Source of the DNA: UBA3941 sp035647175
GTDB lineage: Bacteria > Bacillota > Clostridia > Caldicoprobacterales > UBA3941
NCBI GenBank assembly: GCA_035647175.1
Contig: DASRNX010000006.1
Location: 1 to 6,812, forward strand
Direction: 5' to 3'
DNA length: 6,812 nt
The position numbers and the translations under genes were made by a program. Shown one piece after another: positions 5,532-6,812 of this stretch. Numbering within the stretch: position 1 is the first letter of the stretch; every line of letters begins with the position of its first letter. Below the pieces are notes generated by a model, which worked only from the letters and a program-made list of their open reading frames with translations, made no database searches and was not told the DNA's origin.

Positions 5532-6812
5532 TTAGAGGATCGGTTTCCATACCCTAGTCACCATAACGGTCATATCATCGGGAGATATGGGACCGGTCCG
5601 GGGCTTGCCCCCACCGGGCTCATGGTTGGCTTTCAAGGGGATGACACGATTATCCGCCTTCAGAACGGATTCTAGGATATGATCCGCCACCTCCTGTGGG
5701 TTTTTGGTCTCCAAAGAGCCTATGACCCCTATCAGCCACTCTTCCGCCATGTTCCCCATGGCCGAATTGTCCAATATCCCGTCGGTTATCATGACGATCA
5801 TATCCTCATCCCGAAGCCTTATGGACGTAGTCTCCGGTTGGATACTGTCCAATATCCCTATGGGCAGGCTGGATGCCTTGACCACCTCCACCCTATTGTC
5901 CCGCTTAATATAGGTGGAGACGGCCCCGATCTTTACAAAATCTGCCTTTCCCGATACCAGATCCATGAGGCATAGATCCGCCGTGGCGAATATTTCATCC
6001 TGGGATCTCAATAAAAGGGTGGAATTTATGCTGCGGATGGTGGTGTTTAAATCAAATCCCGCCTCCAGGAAATTTTCTAGGAGGGATATGGCAACCCGGC
6101 TTTCCTCCCTGGCCTTATGGCCTATCCCCATACCGTCGCTTATGGCCAGCATGTACTTCCCATGGGACAAGGCATTGAACGAATAGCTGTCCCCCGAAAC
6201 CTCGCTGGACTTACCAGGCTTTCCGGCTATCCCGGTGCTGACCTGAAATTCTTCGGCCTCCAGCAGCCTCAGTGCACACTCCCCCTTCCCCATGGCGATG
6301 CAAGAGGGTTGATTGGCGGACATCCTCCTGGCCAAAGCCTTGCTGACGATGCCCTCTATCTTTCGGGTGCACTCTCGGCGCCCGCTACAGGACTTTTTAT
6401 GGATGTTTACCTCGATACTGCCGCCGGGCTTTTCCATGACAAGTACCTCCTTGGCCCTGATCCCGGCCTTGTCCAGATCCAGGGAGATGGTCTCCTCCAA
6501 ATCCTTGTTAAAACTTATATCTATATTTAGCTCCGTTGCCAGTTGCCCTACCACGACGGATACGCCGTCTAGCTGCTGGGCGACCAATTGCCTGCACTCG
6601 TCTATCTTCGTCTTCCACTTTAGGTTGGACTTGTATAGGCCATAGACCCTCTCGATGGAGCCCGTGAGACTGCCCAAGTGAATACAGTTTTTATAGAGGT
6701 CCCCTCTGACATTGACCCCCTCTAAGGTGCCCATGGATTCTATGGCATCGATTATGTCGAACATGCCGTTATAGGTCCTGGTAAAGTTTCTCTCCCAGCA
6801 GCTTCCGTACAG
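5532..6812 (-). CDS. spoIIE: Stage II sporulation protein E, serine phosphatase (partial, 5' end outside window)
   Basis: SpoIIE is a PP2C-type phosphatase of the polar septum that dephosphorylates SpoIIAA and thereby activates sigma-F in the forespore. The visible part is the C-terminal 426 residues. The frame stays open upstream of the ATG at 6764 to the window edge (LYGSCWERNFTRTYNG), and CWERNFTRTY fits the middle of SpoIIE, so that ATG is internal. About 400 N-terminal residues, including the membrane helices, should lie beyond the window. Residues 1-190 of the fragment are the central regulatory region with scattered cysteines (CSGRREC, 142-148). The phosphatase domain follows, with acidic metal-binding positions in VSGDSYSF (Asp208), ISDGMGIGHKA (Asp226), MITDGILDN (Asp344) and SPDDMTV (Asp412/413). 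All catalytic motifs are intact. It lies upstream of tilS on the same strand. Confidence 0.95.
   Translation of the reverse strand: MYGSCWERNFTRTYNGMFDIIDAIESMGTLEGVNVRGDLYKNCIHLGSLTGSIERVYGLYKSNLKWKTKIDECRQLVAQQLDGVSVVVGQLATELNIDISFNKDLEETISLDLDKAGIRAKEVLVMEKPGGSIEVNIHKKSCSGRRECTRKIEGIVSKALARRMSANQPSCIAMGKGECALRLLEAEEFQVSTGIAGKPGKSSEVSGDSYSFNALSHGKYMLAISDGMGIGHKAREESRVAISLLENFLEAGFDLNTTIRSINSTLLLRSQDEIFATADLCLMDLVSGKADFVKIGAVSTYIKRDNRVEVVKASSLPIGILDSIQPETTSIRLRDEDMIVMITDGILDNSAMGNMAEEWLIGVIGSLETKNPQEVADHILESVLKADNRVIPLKANHEPGGGKPRTGPISPDDMTVMVTRVWKPIL

Noticed and set aside
6117..6530. Plus-strand open frame of 137 codons opposite spoIIE
   Set aside because: It lies wholly within the strongly supported spoIIE gene on the other strand, has low-complexity Pro/Gly/Leu-rich content and no recognisable motif.
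5532..6764. Complete spoIIE-like gene starting at the ATG at 6764
   Set aside because: The frame remains open upstream to the window edge with SpoIIE-like residues (CWERNFTRTY), so this ATG is internal and the gene is cut by the window.

Overview
The window reads as chromosomal DNA of a spore-forming, moderately AT-rich Firmicute, most likely a Clostridia-type organism. The evidence is an intact reading frame for the sporulation phosphatase SpoIIE, the Firmicute neighbourhood spoIIE–tilS, frequent ATA and AGG codons, and strong Shine-Dalgarno sites. The species cannot be named from the sequence alone.

Layout. On the + strand the window opens with the last 17 codons of an ABC transporter ATPase. 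Its stop overlaps the start (ATGA) of a 558-residue, 12-helix membrane protein that is the permease of the same transporter. A 196-bp convergent gap with at most a weak terminator separates this pair from three genes on the minus strand. In transcription order these are spoIIE (5' end outside the window), tilS and a short RecQ-type helicase.

Both gaps between the minus-strand genes are large and structured. The spoIIE–tilS gap (343 bp) contains a roughly 126-bp multibranched inverted-repeat element. It has a long interrupted outer stem enclosing two adjacent hairpins with nearly identical loops (GGCAGGASGCC on the transcribed strand). A plausible sigma-A promoter for tilS follows it. The tilS–recQ gap (391 bp) contains three successive AT-rich inverted repeats built from one arm motif (TCGTAAAACATA-like), a 17-bp perfect direct repeat, and a downstream pair of 11-bp direct repeats that each carry TATAAT on the minus strand.

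Functionally the genes are separate: membrane export by an uncharacterised ABC system, DNA repair or recombination (RecQ), decoding of AUA codons (TilS) and activation of forespore sigma-F (SpoIIE). In many Firmicutes tilS is followed by hpt and ftsH. Here it is followed by the repeat array and then recQ, so the array may mark a rearrangement point. No complete novel protein system is visible. The two structured intergenic elements are the parts the genes do not explain.
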